Positions 31,377 to 41,009 of a DNA stretch of 64,000 nucleotides are shown here, one piece after another. The position numbers and the translations under genes are program-made. The stretch comes from Favolaschia claudopus (Eukaryota; Basidiomycota; Agaricomycetes; Agaricales; Mycenaceae), in NCBI GenBank assembly GCA_037176885.1, contig JAWWNJ010000221.1:62001-126000 (forward strand), read 5' to 3'. The notes beneath the pieces are model-generated. The model was given only the letters and a program-made list of their open reading frames with translations. It searched no databases and was not told the origin of the DNA. The first letter of the stretch is position 1; each line of letters opens with the position of its first letter.

Positions 31377-32651
31377 TCAAATCAACAATTTCTTGCTCTG
31401 TTTTAGTACCCTCATTGAAGGATGAGAATAGCCCAGCAAGCCCTTCAAAATCTCGTCTCCAACCATTTTCTGGTGCGATTCCGATGCTATCTTCGCCAAC
31501 CTCTGTTTCTCGACGCGTCTTAAATGTCTTTGCTGTTTCTTTGATAAAAGCGGCGCAAGCGCTCGCTCATCTCGAGTTGGTACGCTGTTATTCTTTCCTC
31601 GCGTCTCCGCTCTCATCCTATTCATCAAGAACGCCTCACCCAAAACCTGTACCGGTTCCATCGCGCACAATCCCGCTCGACGTAATTGTGTCTGGATCGT
31701 GAGTAGTTCGTCTTGAACCTTCTCAGTGTTGTTCATAATCTCGTCTCGAAGTCCTTGAAGGCCGTACCCGTCTCGTTCAACCAACTCTTCCAAATTCAAC
31801 AACCGCTCGCCGATCCATCGCATTCCTTTCGACATGTCTGCAAGTCCAGCTCTCAGCACCAAGATCTCGTCCTCCATTCCACAGCTCTCTATTGAATCCT
31901 GTGTGCGTGCAGTCTTGCATGGCATCCGTGTATGTTGTAGTCCTGTTTGAACGGTACGTATTTTGCTTTCAATAGCGTCAAGATCATCAACTTGATCTTT
32001 GCGTCGCTCGTTCAACGCCTCCGAGTCCCTCGACCGCTCTTTGACCGAATCAAACTCGATGGAGACACCCTCGAGTTCGTCCCTCAAAGCTCTATTCTCC
32101 TCCCGGAGTCCGCTAACTTCGTTCGAACACCATGCAGCCATCTCCTTGTATTCTTCTTGACTCTCCCGCTCCATATTTCGCACCGATTTGGTAAGTCGAA
32201 TTATTTCCTCCTTCATCTCGACGATCTCATCCTTCTCCAGTTCATCCTCAAACGAACGAAGTCTTTCTGTTGTATTCTGCGCAAAAACCTGTACCGTTTC
32301 ATTCCAGACAACGCGCGATTCCTTCGGAGCAGTCCCTAAATTTCCATCGATCGCCAATATGTTGTGCGCCGTCTTCGTATCGGCATCAAGGGCTTGTGTG
32401 TTCGTGAGGTACGTCGTGTCGTACATTGAAATTGCCTCCGCAATCTGAACCAAGTCGCGTAGGTTTATGATGTCCTCCTTCCGCCGGATCGATTCGTCCA
32501 TCTCGTTGCTGCTGAACCCAACACCAAGCTGCCGCAATATAACTCGCGCAACTTCTCGTTTGTCGACAGCGCGACACACTCGGCTCGCGAACTCGCTATC
32601 CAGCGCTCCAATATACTTCTTGCAAGCCTCTCGGTTCGTAATCAAGCACAT
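31377..32651 (-). CDS. 424-residue coiled-coil protein, unknown
   Basis: One uninterrupted frame from an ATG at 32651 to the stop at 31377. The N-terminal ~90 residues look globular (EFASRVCRAVDKREVARVIL). Residues about 125-310 are rich in E, K, R, L with heptad-like spacing (for example ERLRSFEDELEKDEIVEMKE and LREENRALRDELEGVSIEFD), predicting long coiled coils. The C-terminus is basic (KKQQRHLRRVEKQRLAK). I recognise no family; a structural or gag-like protein is possible. Lack of stops over 1.27 kb argues for a real or recently real gene. No introns are needed, and no repeat ends were found close by. Confidence 0.6.
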   Translation of the reverse strand: MCLITNREACKKYIGALDSEFASRVCRAVDKREVARVILRQLGVGFSSNEMDESIRRKEDIINLRDLVQIAEAISMYDTTYLTNTQALDADTKTAHNILAIDGNLGTAPKESRVVWNETVQVFAQNTTERLRSFEDELEKDEIVEMKEEIIRLTKSVRNMERESQEEYKEMAAWCSNEVSGLREENRALRDELEGVSIEFDSVKERSRDSEALNERRKDQVDDLDAIESKIRTVQTGLQHTRMPCKTARTQDSIESCGMEDEILVLRAGLADMSKGMRWIGERLLNLEELVERDGYGLQGLRDEIMNNTEKVQDELLTIQTQLRRAGLCAMEPVQVLGEAFLMNRMRAETRGKNNSVPTRDERALAPLLSKKQQRHLRRVEKQRLAKIASESHQKMVGDEILKGLLGYSHPSMRVLKQSKKLLI

Positions 32652-32924
32652 CTCATCATTATCGCCGCCATTCTATTTCTACAACATTATCAATAATACT
32701 TCTTCGCCACGCGCCGTCGATCATCTGGATTGCATTATGCGTATACTTCGCATCGAGCCCCGAACTTGCGCGTGCCGGATTGGTTGTGTGGTGGTTGGTT
32801 GGGTTGTTATTCAGTTCAGCTTTCACCCACGCTCCCGTTCCCCGCGTTTCACTGTAAGTGACGTCATCGACTCGGCAGCTCGGCCACAGGACTTACACAA
32901 AAATTTGCTGGTTTTTCGAGGCCG

Positions 32925-33170
32925 AAATTCATGATGTTTCGTCGTGAATGCAGGTTCAAGATTTTTATGTCACTTTTTGAAAGAGAATTATATGCATTAT
33001 CCTGGAATGTGGTCCCACAGTTGAATATGAGTGCGGTATCACACCTTGTAACTTTTAGAAGTTTTGGAGCATCATGAAACCAGTCTTGAAATTCATGACG
33101 CGTATTCTAACGAAGCGTCAGGAATCTTGAATTTCAAGATGATGATCTTGAATTTCATGACAAATACTTC
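32925..33170. repeat. CATGAATTTC-type degenerate repeat array
   Basis: AAATTCATGATGTTTCGTCG at the left, and CTTGAAATTCATGACG, CTTGAATTTCAAGATG and TTGAATTTCATGACAAA at the right, match the words filling both ends of the 5162-6026 element. It may be a diverged copy of that element. Confidence 0.5.
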
Positions 33171-34008
33171 TCACAGTGCGAGCACATTGACTTTGACGGC
33201 GCTGAAGGAAGCTCTGAAGACGATGAAGCTTTCAACGCTCGGCTTGCGCGCACTCAACAGCACTATTGTCGTATGGAGGCTTAGGAACATTGGATTGGGT
33301 GGGAGATATCAGATTCGGTGGGAGTTCATTATGCCTTTTGATTTTTCGTTTCTCTTCATCGGTCCTCGCAAAGGTGGGAGTGTCAGAACCTGTATATATT
33401 CGCGTCGGTCCGAGAGTCCCGGTAGTAGTAAGTATCATACTTCTCACATCCTGTCGCGCGTAGATCGATATCGAATTATCTTGTCTTTTACCCCCACGTC
33501 CCTCGTCGTCTGCGTCCCCGCACCCGTCCTCCAGCTCGTCGTCCTCTGTGAGCTGTCCCGGCTTTCAGCCGCCTTGGTATATTCTGATAATATCATCTAA
33601 AAACATGGGGCAGTCGTCAAGAAACGCGAAATACAGCGTGACCATCACTTATTTCGCGCACGAGTACTGGGGGTTGCGCTTAATAAATTCAGGAAAGATT
33701 TTTGAGCGCAGGAGTACGTCTTTCGAGTAGAGAAAGCGAGGCCGGCCAGAGGAAAAATGCGACCGCATGATTGCGCACAAAGTTCATCAGTATCTGGGCT
33801 TCCCGTTCCGCTTAACTTCACTCTCCTCACACTGCCAATCGCACTATATACTCGGCCTTCCATTTTTAGACTTAATGAAATCGCAGCCGCGTCGGGCCTC
33901 CAACGAGATCTAAATCATCATGTCTCCTCCTTCGGAAGCCTGGCAGGCTTGTCTAACTTGTTCATTGAGAATGACGGCCAATAGAGTACGTCTGATCTCC
34001 CTTTCCGA

Positions 34009-34028
34009 ACACACGCACACACACACAC
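34009..34028 (+). repeat. CA dinucleotide microsatellite
   Basis: About nine CA units with one CG interruption. Confidence 0.8.
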
Positions 34029-34839
34029 GGCATTGTGACTGTCAGTACATAGTTGCAGACTCCGTCTCTACTCCTTCTAGTCAAGTTTTGTTGCTGCATC
34101 CTGTTAAATTTTTGTATGCTGTTGGCAAACGCGTCTTGAGCGTAGCGGACTGAACAAGAGCCTACAGTATCTCGGGCACTGGAAGTGTCGCAAACGGTGA
34201 GCAGTGTCAGCGGGAGCGTAGGCTGAATGAGCTTGCCATGATAGCTGACACGAAGGGGATCCGAAATCCTCCGGGGACTCCAATCTTTCCAGCAGGAAGT
34301 CAAGCCATTCGCGCTCCTCAAAAAGCTCCCCGGTGTGGCTAACTTTGATACCATTGTGCAAAGAACGCGTAGGCGTAGCAGAAAGAGTACGCGATAGGTT
34401 TTTCAGGAAAAGCCAGCGACGCAGTGAACCGGTATCCGGATCCGTGTGCGCACACAGTTTGTGCTGTGTCACAGAGAGAATATGAAAAGAGGACATCCGG
34501 CACTTACCTTCAGAATCTTAACCTCATTTATAGTTATACGGAATGGTACAGATCATGTGGTGATTTACTGGAAGCACAGCCGGACAGAACTTCTACATAT
34601 GTATTCACTGTCAGCCTGAAACACCTACAACTACGTAATGCTGATCGCAACAACAAGTGCGTATGCGTACAATATGCGTAAGTGGGCTATCCGTGTATTG
34701 CCACTACCGAAAGCGGCAGCTTTGTCTTTGTTTGGACGGCTTTTCCGCGAATGAAAGATAATTGTGATTACAGATTAGGAAAAGTATGTTTTGTAATGCC
34801 GGGTCCCCGGCTTTAGCGCTGGCCAAATATGAATATAAT

Positions 34840-35289
34840 AGAGAGTTTGCGGTGAGCCGCCAGAAGCCACCTGGCGGCTCTAATGGCATGCGGATTGGAG
34901 CGGCTATGCTGTCTGGCGGCTCGTTTGGCGGCTGGTAAGACTGGTTAAAATTTGGTTTTGCGAGTCTATTCTTAGTACTTAGTCATCTATATCTTGAGCC
35001 ATACACACGAAGAAAATTGGACCCGAAAATCTGACGCTAACGCGCATTCGAGCCGAAGACTTCGGTTGACGCTGGAAATTGCTTCAATTCAAAACAATTA
35101 TGCACGTTTGGACAACGAACTCTCATTGGCTGAAGGTATAGTCAAGTATGCAAGGTACACAAACACTACCCAACCGCTAAGGATCGCGCGCGACGAGCCG
35201 CTGAACGAGCCGCCACATGACGTAGCCGCTCCAATCCGCATGCCGTTAGAGCCGCCAGGTGGCTTCTGGCGGCTCACCGCAAACTCTCT
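34840..35289. mobile_element. 450-bp MITE, TIR AGAGAGTTTGCGG, AAT target (copy 2)
   Basis: Full-length second copy of the element at 7704-8154, inverted relative to it, with matching TIRs and interior. AAT flanks both ends (34837-34839 and 35290-35292). Confidence 0.85.
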
Positions 35290-35644
35290 AATACGCATTT
35301 TGGCGTATTGTATTCATATTCATATCGTATTTGCCTCACAAGCCCGTATCGTATTCGTACATATTCTTATTCCCTTGCCCCCACCAAGCCGTATTATATT
35401 CGTATTCAGCTGAATATATTCAAAATATATTTTCCGTATTATATTTTTGGCCAGCGCTACCCGGCTTACAGAGAAGGGGGAGCTTGTGCAATTCCAAAAG
35501 AAAGCCTATTTTCAGTTAGTGTACTCAGAAGGATTTAGATTGAAGTCGTAGGTACATAGCATACTTATTCTAATGCTCAGAAAGTTTCTGTGAGGATTGT
35601 GTGGTAGGTATTTGTGTTGTCATGATCGATTCTGAGGAATAGTC
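35290..35644. other. no gene seen
   Basis: AT-rich with repeated CGTATT/TATTCG words. GGGGGAGCTTGTGCAATT near 35478 is related to the G/C palindrome family. Confidence 0.4.
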
Positions 35645-35969
35645 TGTTGGAAGCAGCAACTAACCTCTTACCCATGCGCTTGGGTTAGAGGTTAGTTGCT
35701 GCTTCCAACAAAACGCCAACCATGGAACAACCGGGATTCAAGTTTCATGGCCAGGCACAGGACCAGCGCTTGTGCCCCCACTACCAAGCGCCGGTAGGGT
35801 TGTGCTCTTCCAATTACGGTCCCGGGGCCGAAGGGCCGGAGTTCTCTCCCCACCGGGGATTGAACCAGCACCCTTATTCGCACCATTCCGGGGGTTGGCG
35901 TTTTGTTGGAAGCAGCAACTAACCTCTTACCCATGCGCTTGGGTTAGAGGTTAGTTGCTGCTTCCAACA
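35645..35969. repeat. four-armed hairpin element: two 66-bp palindromes around 193 bp
   Basis: Two palindromes at 35645-35710 and 35904-35969 each consist of 30-bp arms (TGTTGGAAGCAGCAACTAAC then CTCTTACCCA) with one mismatch and the same loop TGCGCT. The inner arms plus adjoining bases also form a perfect 31-bp inverted pair around the interior (...AAAACGCCAACC / GGTTGGCGTTTT...), so any neighbouring two of the four arms can pair. The interior has a minus-strand B-box-like GGTTCAATCCC near 35863. It borders the copia fragment directly. A single diverged arm is at 15.3 kb. Confidence 0.8.
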
Positions 35970-37020
35970 TAATCATCATCATCAGCTTCGGTGGAAGACG
36001 ATTTGAGAGAAGAATATTTGTATGAGTGTATCTCCCCCTCAGCCCGAAATTCCCCACAGTTCAAGTTGTCGTCAAATTTGATATGAGGCGACGACCCGAA
36101 GGTACGCTTTGAGGGGCGATAAACCTTCCAAGCCTTGCGATCATCCGGGTACCCAACAAAAATAACCGATTCGCCACGATGGTCGAACTTTTTGCGATTA
36201 GGATTGTCGTTATGAAGGTAAGCCCTGCAAGCGAACCGGTGAAAAGGCCTGTACTTCGGCTGTTTGCGGTTTGGGAAGCGGATAAAGAAAGGGGTACGAA
36301 GGTCGAGAGCACTGTGTGGGTTACGGTTTTTGACATAGACCATGCAATTGCTGGCCTCAGCCCACATGCTAAGCGGCAGGTCGGAGTCGATGAGGACGGT
36401 GTGAACACGGTCAAAAATAGACCTAAACTGGCGTTCGGCAACACCGTTCTGTTCGGCAACACCGTTCTGTTCAGGAGTACGCGGAGCGCTGATTTTTAGC
36501 TGAAATACCGCGTGCCTTCAAGAACCGCCTGAGGTCTTCGTTGATAAATTCACCCTCATTATCGACGTGCCAGACCTTAAGCTTGCGACCTGTCTCGCGC
36601 TCGGCCATCTCCAACCACTCCTTGAATGCGGCTACTGCATCGCTCTTGTGACGCAGGTAAAACATCCAAATCCAGCGGGAGCAGTCATCAGTGAAAGCGA
36701 GGGCATACTTCGATCCGCTCAGAGTACGGACGAGAGCAGTCCAAAGATCCGAATGAACGTGATCGAGAATTTGTTCGGCGTTTTCCTCTTCCGAAGGAGG
36801 AAAAGAGCCACGACAAGGGGTCGTCTGGATCGGAAGGAAGTGTGGAGAGGAAGATGGCGCTGACGATAGGACCGGGGATACTGAATCCGGCCTTCGTAAG
36901 ATGAGTCTGCGCTTTCTGGAAGTCCTTCACATGCTGATCGAGGGCGTGCGTGTCGTCGTCAAGGAGGGGACGAGTGGAAACTATATCCCAGATTTCAATT
37001 GTCTCGTACGCTGACTTCAT
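35970..37020 (-). pseudogene. Ty1/copia element with internal deletion joining gag to integrase
   Basis: Read on the minus strand, it opens with a gag segment (MKSAYETIEIWDIVSTRPLL, then HVKDFQKAQTHLTKAGFSIP and LSTLPSDPDD), typical of copia gag. Without zinc knuckle or protease it runs into integrase: SKYALAFTDDCSRWIW (with catalytic Asp), VWHVDNEGEFINEDLRRFL (the second Asp, DNEGEF) and, after a shift, CMVYVKNRNPHSALDLRTPF and IFVGYPDDRKAWKVYRP from the integrase C-terminal region. Frameshifts at about 36470 and 36690 and the missing protease make it inactive. It ends at the hairpin repeat. Confidence 0.78.
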
Positions 37021-37629
37021 CCGTTTGGACCACGGTACCCGGTTTCGTCCTTGAGGCGGTCCTCCCCGCGCGGAAAGAAAGTCCCAGCGCCGTGGGGTAA
37101 ATCCCAGGAAGAAGCCGTCGAAGTTTTGGTGTCCGGATCGGGCCCTATTCTATGTTTGTCCGTTTACTTACATTCATATTTCGATGTGATTTAGATATCC
37201 GAGATTGCAAAGCCCCTTGCTTTGACCATAAAACCCACACTATGTACATGTTATTTGTTATTTGAGGTCAAAAGGTGCTATCAGTGTCGAGAACGGCACC
37301 GAATATCGATCGGACAGTTTTTTTGTTACCTTGCTTGACAAGGTCTCTCCAACCTCATAATTAGCTAAGCAACACATCGGATGCAACCCATTGATGCACG
37401 GTTCTCCGCGCTGCACAGCTTTCCAAATCCGAAACCACAATTCCATCTTGATTCCATCGGGGCACTAGATCCGAAAACAATTTCTTTGCCAGAAAGCCAA
37501 GCGCGCCCAAAGCGCCTCCTCTCAAAGTCCTAGAAAGCCTGTTGCAAACGTCCCCATAAAAGCACTGGAAGCCCGCAGCAAGCGTCCGAGTCCTACTCGA
37601 AGCAAGAGAAAATCCGGGCAACGTGACGA
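37021..37629. other. no gene seen
   Basis: 5' flank of the copia remnant; short frames only. Confidence 0.4.
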
Positions 37630-38663
37630 CTAAGGCTCCGACCATTTCCATTTGAAAACGTTTATAAACGGTAAACTATGTATTGTAATGCCGGTGCTTG
37701 CGCTAATTCCGTCCAGCCTGAACAGAAAGGATCTTGTGAGAGGCAAAGCAAAGGCAAAGTTTCGTTAAATCAGCCTTACATACACAACTCAAGCCATACT
37801 TCTTAGTGCCGCAGTCCCGGTAAAACCTGCTACCATAGAGCTGAATTCAGGAATTTGTGCAATGTTGACTGCTGCCCAGGCTAATGGTTCTGATTTTTTT
37901 TGGGGGGGAATGGAATTGATGGACTCGGAACCGTGTGAACTGAAGTTGATGGTATTCCTGCTTTTGTGGTTTCTTCGAAGGTCGGGAGTAATTCCCTATT
38001 GATGCGAGCCCTAGGCTGAGAGTATTTCTTTATTGCACTTCCCCTGATTGCGCCGCTGTACAGTAGACCACTTGTCTCTATAAGGCTCTGTTTAACATCA
38101 CGTATTGATGGCGTACCCGTGGGAGAGTAGGCACATTGCACAGCCATCCACTTTTCGGGAGCCTCAGACAAAAGGGGGGAGCAAGCTCCCCCAATAACCG
38201 TTTCCGTTTCCATTTAATTTGTGGGGGGGTGAAAACAGTTTGTAAACAGTTTGCTAGTACGTGCCAATCAGCAAGCCTCTAGCGCAATATATGGGGTTAA
38301 GTAGGCTCAGTCTCACCCAGGAATACATACCAGGAATACTTCCCGATGTTATTAGTGAGTTTTCGATCTGTTCTCCTTGCCATTGGATATTTACTTCAAC
38401 GACGAAAGTGTTTGCCCAGAAAGGAAATCAAGTCAACTCTGCACTCAAACAGATTTGACTCTGGATACTTCGGAGAAGGTACTTGGGCCCGGAAACAAGC
38501 ACCTGAAGCACAGAGTAACAAAATGAATAGTAAACAACTCACACTGACGTGGAGAGAATGGTCTAGATTTTTGCGCTCCGAAAAACGTTCATAAACGGTT
38601 TTAAACCATTTCCGTTTAGTTTGCCAGATCTCGCAAACGAAAACTAAATGGTTGGAGCCTTAG
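37630..38663. mobile_element. 1,034-bp non-autonomous element, TIR CTAAGGCTCCRACCATTT, 6-bp flank TGACGA
   Basis: The left end CTAAGGCTCCGACCATTT and the right end AAATGGTTGGAGCCTTAG form an inverted pair with one mismatch. TGACGA stands immediately outside both ends (37624-37629 and 38664-38669), a likely target duplication. Inside are further GTTTNNAAACGG words in both orientations, and the G/C palindrome at 38174-38194. No transposase frame is visible. The ends match the left end of 24074-25697. Confidence 0.7.
38174..38194. repeat. palindrome GGGGGAGCAAGCTCCCCC, copy 3
   Basis: Third copy of the word at 11998 and 18106, again followed by AAT and located inside a TIR element. Confidence 0.7.
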
Positions 38664-38972
38664 TGACGACGTCTCCCAAGACGTCTCCTCAGTACTAGTA
38701 GTCCTCAGTCGGCCACTGGCATGGCACCATCTATGGCTAGATCCTCTTTGGATCCTCTTCAAGAGGCCTCGGGAAGACGTCCCGAGTTCTGCAAGCCTGC
38801 CTGAATATTCAAAGTGCTTGATGAGTGTTCCGGCTTTGCTACTATCTATCTCCAATCTATCTCTCTCGATCGCTCCCGACTCTCAGCTAGCTCTTACATT
38901 TTCACGACTCCTTTGGGCAGGCTTCCAGCAAACGTCCACAGAATACACTGATACAGTTTAATATCCTATAAT
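38664..38972. other. no gene seen
   Basis: Contains GACGTCTCCC / GGGAAGACGTC-type partial inverted words; otherwise nothing. Confidence 0.4.
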
Positions 38973-39183
38973 AGCCTGTTTGCGATGCAGCCATTGAATG
39001 GCTAATGGCTAAATAAGTGTCCAGATTCCGGTGTATTGACAAAAGATACCTCCGGTTCGAGTATCCAAATTTCATTCCAGGCAGCTCTTCTTGACTTCTA
39101 CATGAAAGTTTAACCCATCAAAGTTTCCTAATGCGGAAATCGGTAGCCATTCAATGGCTCCAATGGCTCTTCGCAAACCCTCT
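38973..39183. mobile_element. 211-bp MITE, TIR AGNNNGTTTGCGANG, AAT target (short subfamily, copy 1)
   Basis: The ends are AGCCTGTTTGCGATGCAGCC and, inverted, AGAGGGTTTGCGAAGAGCC, with CATTGAATGGCT in both subterminal parts. AAT flanks both ends (38970-38972 and 39184-39186). A related copy at 52960-53323 carries an extra 165 bp, for which this copy preserves the empty site. Confidence 0.82.
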
Positions 39184-39186
39184 AAT

Positions 39187-39858
39187 GTACACGGGCCCAT
39201 TCGGGAACGTCCGAGCGTGCCGGGGCTGAGTTTTTGGCGTATGCCTCAGCCAGGCGCTGGGAGACGGTGCTTCCAGCACAGATATCCTCAGAAGGCAGGA
39301 ACTGGGTGTAGAACACCCGGTCTCCCGGCTCAAGGGGGTCATCCACTTCATCTGCATCATCCTCGTCATCATCCTCGTAATCCGGGAACAGCTCTGGCAG
39401 GTCATCGTATTCATCTTCACCTAAGTCTATGGCACAGATGGATGGAAGGGGACCAAGTCGGAGCTGCCGGAGGATCTCAGCGGCCAGGCGGGACTCTCGG
39501 CGTGCAGCACGAGCCTCCAGGCGAACCTCGGTGCGGCACGTAGAGCACTCGCTAGGGCATCTGCTCATCTTGACCTCTCGGGTGTCCCAGTCGATCTCCG
39601 GGTTATGCTTCCGGAGCCAGGAGTAGCCGAGGATAAGCTTCTGCTTCCCAAGACGGGTAACAGCGAGCTGCATGCGCTCAGAGTGACCACGATACTGCAG
39701 CACGACGTCAGCCACCTCGCGGATTGCACCAGCCTCATTTGGCGAGCCATCCACATTGAAAACTGGAATGGGCTGTGCGAGGCGGCGGAGGGGGAGGCCG
39801 GACTTAGCTGCGAACTCAGAGTCAATGAAGTCTGAGGTGGCACCGCAGTCAACGAGAC
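39187..39858 (-). pseudogene. Ty3/gypsy aspartic protease and linker fragment
   Basis: The minus-strand frame starts after a stop with LVDCGATSDFIDSEFA: DCGAT is the retropepsin active-site motif in the form used by many fungal gypsy elements. Further on, LAVTRLGKQKLILGYSWLRK contains the ILGYSWL motif of the second half of the enzyme, then HNPEIDWDTREVKMS. A long acidic linker (PDYEDDDEDDADEVDD) leads to SQRLAEAYAKNSAPARSDVP, the linker also seen at 28.7 kb. The fragment is cut at both ends; its 3' end abuts the MITE at 38973-39183. Confidence 0.8.
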
Positions 39859-40399
39859 CTTAGGGGGTTATGCGACCACAGTGTGTCAGATGTCCGCTAC
39901 AACTGGCTGCAACTCGCCCGGCCGTTGCCCATGGGCCATTATGGCCTCTTCGAAACATAGTCAATCCAACAAATCATTCCTTAACTTTGATTCAATCCCT
40001 ACATGACACGATTTTTCAGCTGTCAAGGCTCAATATTCAATTCTCAACGAGAAAATGCCAACAAGCGACAGTTAATTCTTTACTGCTGAGAATGGTGTCT
40101 TTATCTTGCGTCCCATTTTCTGCATAGTGTTATCTCTTGACTGGTGTGTTTTGAAAGTTCAACTTGTGCCTTCAAATTCATGTGTTCATTGACGGCGATT
40201 GTTGTCTCCAGGTGTACACGCAAAAGGTCTCTTCCAAGTCAATAATGAAACCGACTCGGACAGTATGACGACTAATCTATCCTTCGAGCAAGCGAGGCGC
40301 CTTCCGACGTAGTCGGAGCTTCCTAGTCCACTTAGTATGTACTTTAATCAGTACTCAATTGGGCTTTACTGGTGTATCTATAAATAGCTTTGGAAAGGG
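39859..40399. other. no gene seen; upstream region of histone H4
   Basis: Intergenic; probably holds H4 promoter elements that cannot be named by eye. Confidence 0.4.
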
Positions 40400-40406
40400 T
40401 ATATAA
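40400..40406 (+). promoter_or_regulatory. TATA box of the histone H4 gene
   Basis: TATATAA lies 115 bp before the H4 start codon, in a context (GGGTATATAAGAG) that fits a core promoter. Confidence 0.6.
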
Positions 40407-40520
40407 GAGTCCTCTTTTCTTTCATGTACTTGATTGAGCTGTCTTATTCGATCTGCTTCGCCCCTCGAGTCCCAACCATTAGTATCGTCCCTAGCAGCTC
40501 CGTGATCTTTGTAAACCATC

Positions 40521-41009
40521 ATGTCAGGCCGCGGTAAAGGTGGTAGAGTGAGCGAGATGTCTGCTCTAGTAATGAAGGATGGATGCTGACTTTGCTGCTT
40601 GCCGTCCTGGTAGGGCCTCGGCATAGGGGGGGCTAAGCGCCACCGGAAGGTTCTTCGTGACACCATCCAGAGTCAGTTTTTGACCCCGTTCGCTTGCGTC
40701 TCGCGGTGAGATGGGTCCACAATAGGTATCACCAAGCCCGATATCCGTCGTCTTGCTCGTCGTGGCGGTGTGAAGCGCATGTCGGGCCTCATTTACGAAG
40801 AAACCCGAAAGGTGCTCAAACTCTTTCTCGAAAACGTCATTCGCGACTCGGTCATGTACACCGATCACGCTAAGAGGTAAGTCGCCCTCGCTTTTCGTTT
40901 CCAACGCAGCTGACTTTATTTCGACGCTGAAAGAAAGACTGTCACCGCTCTCGACGTTGTATACGCCCTCAAGCGCTCTGGGCGAACACTCTATGGTTTC
41001 GGAACATGA
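40521..41009 (+). CDS. histone H4, divergent, four exons
   Basis: Exons 40521-40547, 40614-40671, 40726-40876 and 40934-41009 have GT-AG introns of 66, 54 and 57 bp and sum to 103 codons plus stop, exactly H4 length. The reading starts [20 protein letters not shown], continues through [20 protein letters not shown] and YEETRKVL, and ends [25 protein letters not shown]4 forms the nucleosome core with H3. Differences from the near-invariant sequence (numbering without Met): K8R, K12I, A33D, G28S if intron 2 is spliced as given, and a final T for G. K5, K16 and K20 are kept. Intron 2's donor follows CAGA rather than CAG, which is what produces G28S. The frame is complete, so it is either a variant H4 or a very young pseudogene. 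Confidence 0.9.

Larger units (their letters stand above)
32652..34839. other. no gene seen; CATGAATTTC array and CA microsatellite
   Basis: The array at 32925-33170 is listed separately. Short overlapping frames between 33.1 and 34.7 kb lack motifs. A (CA)n run lies at 34009-34028. Confidence 0.4.

Noticed and set aside
35692..35934. Short protein-like frames on both strands ending in the same GWRFVGSSN
   Set aside because: The shared ending only reflects the inverted arms of the hairpin repeat; there is no other coding evidence.
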